Shown here: piece by piece, positions 12,665 through 13,482 of the stretch
Numbering within the stretch: the stretch's first letter is position 1
How the letters are laid out: each line of letters opens with the position of its first letter
DNA from: an uncultured Lachnospira sp.
GTDB taxonomy: Bacteria > Bacillota > Clostridia > Lachnospirales > Lachnospiraceae
Assembly (NCBI GenBank): GCA_900772425.1
Contig: CAAHEK010000153.1
Coordinates: 1 to 13,482 of the forward strand
DNA: 13,482 nt
Reading direction: 5' to 3'
Program-made: the position numbers and the translations under genes
The notes under the pieces: model-generated
Databases searched by the model: none
Seen by the model: only the letters and a program-made list of their open reading frames with translations
Told to the model about the DNA's origin: nothing

Positions 12665-13447
12665 ATGGACAAAAAAAGAATTGTGGAAATATGCCTGATG
12701 GCACTTCTGGTTCTTTGTATTGTTTTTAATTATGTTTCATATAAAAATAGAAGCAAATCGGAGACAACAACAGAAGCTTCTGTAGAGGAACAAAAGTCAG
12801 AAATAGATGATAAAACATATGATACATATAACAGGCTTACGGATGAAATATATGATAAATATCAGATTGTTGAGCAGGGCAATAAACTCCATTGTTTTGC
12901 AGAAGGATTTTCAAGTACAGACAGAACGATTAAGGAAATGGTTAGTGCTCATATTTCCGTAGATGTTAGTAAATTTGAAATACTCGATGAAGTTCCACAA
13001 AATGTATATGAGAATATTCCTAGTGAAAGTTTTAAATCTAGAAATATAAACAGTGATACAAAAAAAATAAATGATGAAAATAAAGTTTTTGTACATATAG
13101 AATATGATGCATATAACTATAGTGAAAATACGTTTTATTCAGGTACTAGTATAGTACGGTTATATGGAATTGCAGCGTTTAATGATAAAGATTTTACAAA
13201 GATTAGTAGTCAGTATGGAGATTATAAAGGAGATAATACATATATATATTGGCAATATATGGATGAACAACATCTTGATGGAGGTAAATATATTGCTTTC
13301 CAGCCGGGGAGTAATGTAATTAGTGAATGGTTTTGTGTGTATCGAGATGTTGCTTTGAGTGATAATCTTTATTTGGGAGTAGAACCTTTAGGAAATACAG
13401 GATATCATGTTAATAATCGTGGAGGATTTATTCATTTGAAAAAATAA
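12665..13447 (+). CDS. Membrane-anchored extracytoplasmic protein, function unknown; probable LytTR target
   Basis: A 260-residue protein with an N-terminal hydrophobic segment at about 7-25 without a lipobox or clear cleavage site, so it is probably anchored by one helix with the rest outside. A Thr/Ser/Glu-rich linker (about 30-50) leads to a domain of roughly 200 residues rich in Tyr, Asp and Asn, with TIKEMVSAHISVDVSKFEILDEVP near 88-111, VFVHIEYDAYNYSENTFYSG near 141-160, YIYWQYMDEQHLDGGKYIAFQPGSNVISEWFCVY near 194-227 and YLGVEPLGNTGYHVNNRGGFIHL near 236-258. The pattern suggests a beta-sandwich, but I do not recognise the family. It directly follows the kinase gene and has its own promoter beneath the candidate LytTR operator. 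A further ORF begins 15 bases downstream. Confidence 0.82.
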   Translation: MDKKRIVEICLMALLVLCIVFNYVSYKNRSKSETTTEASVEEQKSEIDDKTYDTYNRLTDEIYDKYQIVEQGNKLHCFAEGFSSTDRTIKEMVSAHISVDVSKFEILDEVPQNVYENIPSESFKSRNINSDTKKINDENKVFVHIEYDAYNYSENTFYSGTSIVRLYGIAAFNDKDFTKISSQYGDYKGDNTYIYWQYMDEQHLDGGKYIAFQPGSNVISEWFCVYRDVALSDNLYLGVEPLGNTGYHVNNRGGFIHLKK

Positions 13448-13462
13448 AGATTCCGAGGGAAT

Positions 13463-13482
13463 ATGATGAAAAAAATAAAAAA
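13463..13482 (+). CDS. Start of a further gene, truncated by the window edge
   Basis: After a GAGGGA ribosome site at 13455-13460, two in-frame start codons (13463 and 13466) open a frame reading MMKKIK up to the window end. The spacing favours 13466. The lysine-rich start resembles a signal peptide. It would be cotranscribed with the gene at 12665. Confidence 0.5.

Overview
The window is low-G+C (roughly a third by eye), with AGA-rich codon use and strong AGGAGG-type ribosome sites. It has many lipoproteins with LTxC/FTGC lipoboxes, a VanZ-RDD protein, an AgrC/AgrA-like two-component pair and a periplasmic-binding-protein/GGDEF fusion. This fits a gut Clostridia/Lachnospiraceae chromosome. 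The lineage is inferred from gene style, not from a marker gene.

Layout. (1) 1-1879, + strand: the 3' part of a class I aminotransferase followed by a VanZ-RDD membrane protein. (2) 1865-2124: a large nested inverted-repeat element between convergent genes. (3) 2123-3208, - strand: a lipoprotein with a Ser/Asn-rich linker. (4) 3209-3864: divergent regulatory DNA with two ECF-type promoter copies, a small XRE regulator (- strand) and a good housekeeping promoter. (5) 3865-4635: another lipoprotein. (6) 4645-8549: an operon with an 89-aa protein, an overlapping 48-aa protein, a membrane-tethered ECF sigma factor, a membrane/coiled-coil protein and probably a small lipoprotein. (7) 8550-8872: intergenic DNA with a second copy of the hairpin element and a housekeeping promoter. 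(8) 8873-12568: a receptor-diguanylate cyclase, a LytTR response regulator and a GHKL sensor kinase, closely packed. (9) 12566-13447: a LytTR-like direct-repeat operator and the membrane-anchored protein it probably controls, then the start of one more gene.

Three observations stand out. First, three promoter-like sites share AAAAC, exactly 17 bases, then TGTC(A/T)TATAAGT. One drives the sigma-factor operon, one drives the lipoprotein at 2123-3208, and one points rightward with no obvious gene behind it. This suggests a local autoregulated regulon of a sigma factor that is itself fused to a transmembrane segment and an external domain. Second, a hairpin motif occurs three times: two copies are nested in opposite orientation at 1927-2064 and a third lies at 8656-8696. 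Its internal loop (TGCRTG facing GTYAAG) is conserved while stem pairs change in a compensating way, as expected for a structured RNA or single-stranded DNA element. Third, TGACAAAT occurs twice with a 22-bp period just upstream of a promoter that lacks a -35 box, directly after the LytTR/kinase genes. This is a plausible target of that two-component system.

I saw no tRNA or rRNA gene, CRISPR array, transposase or phage gene.
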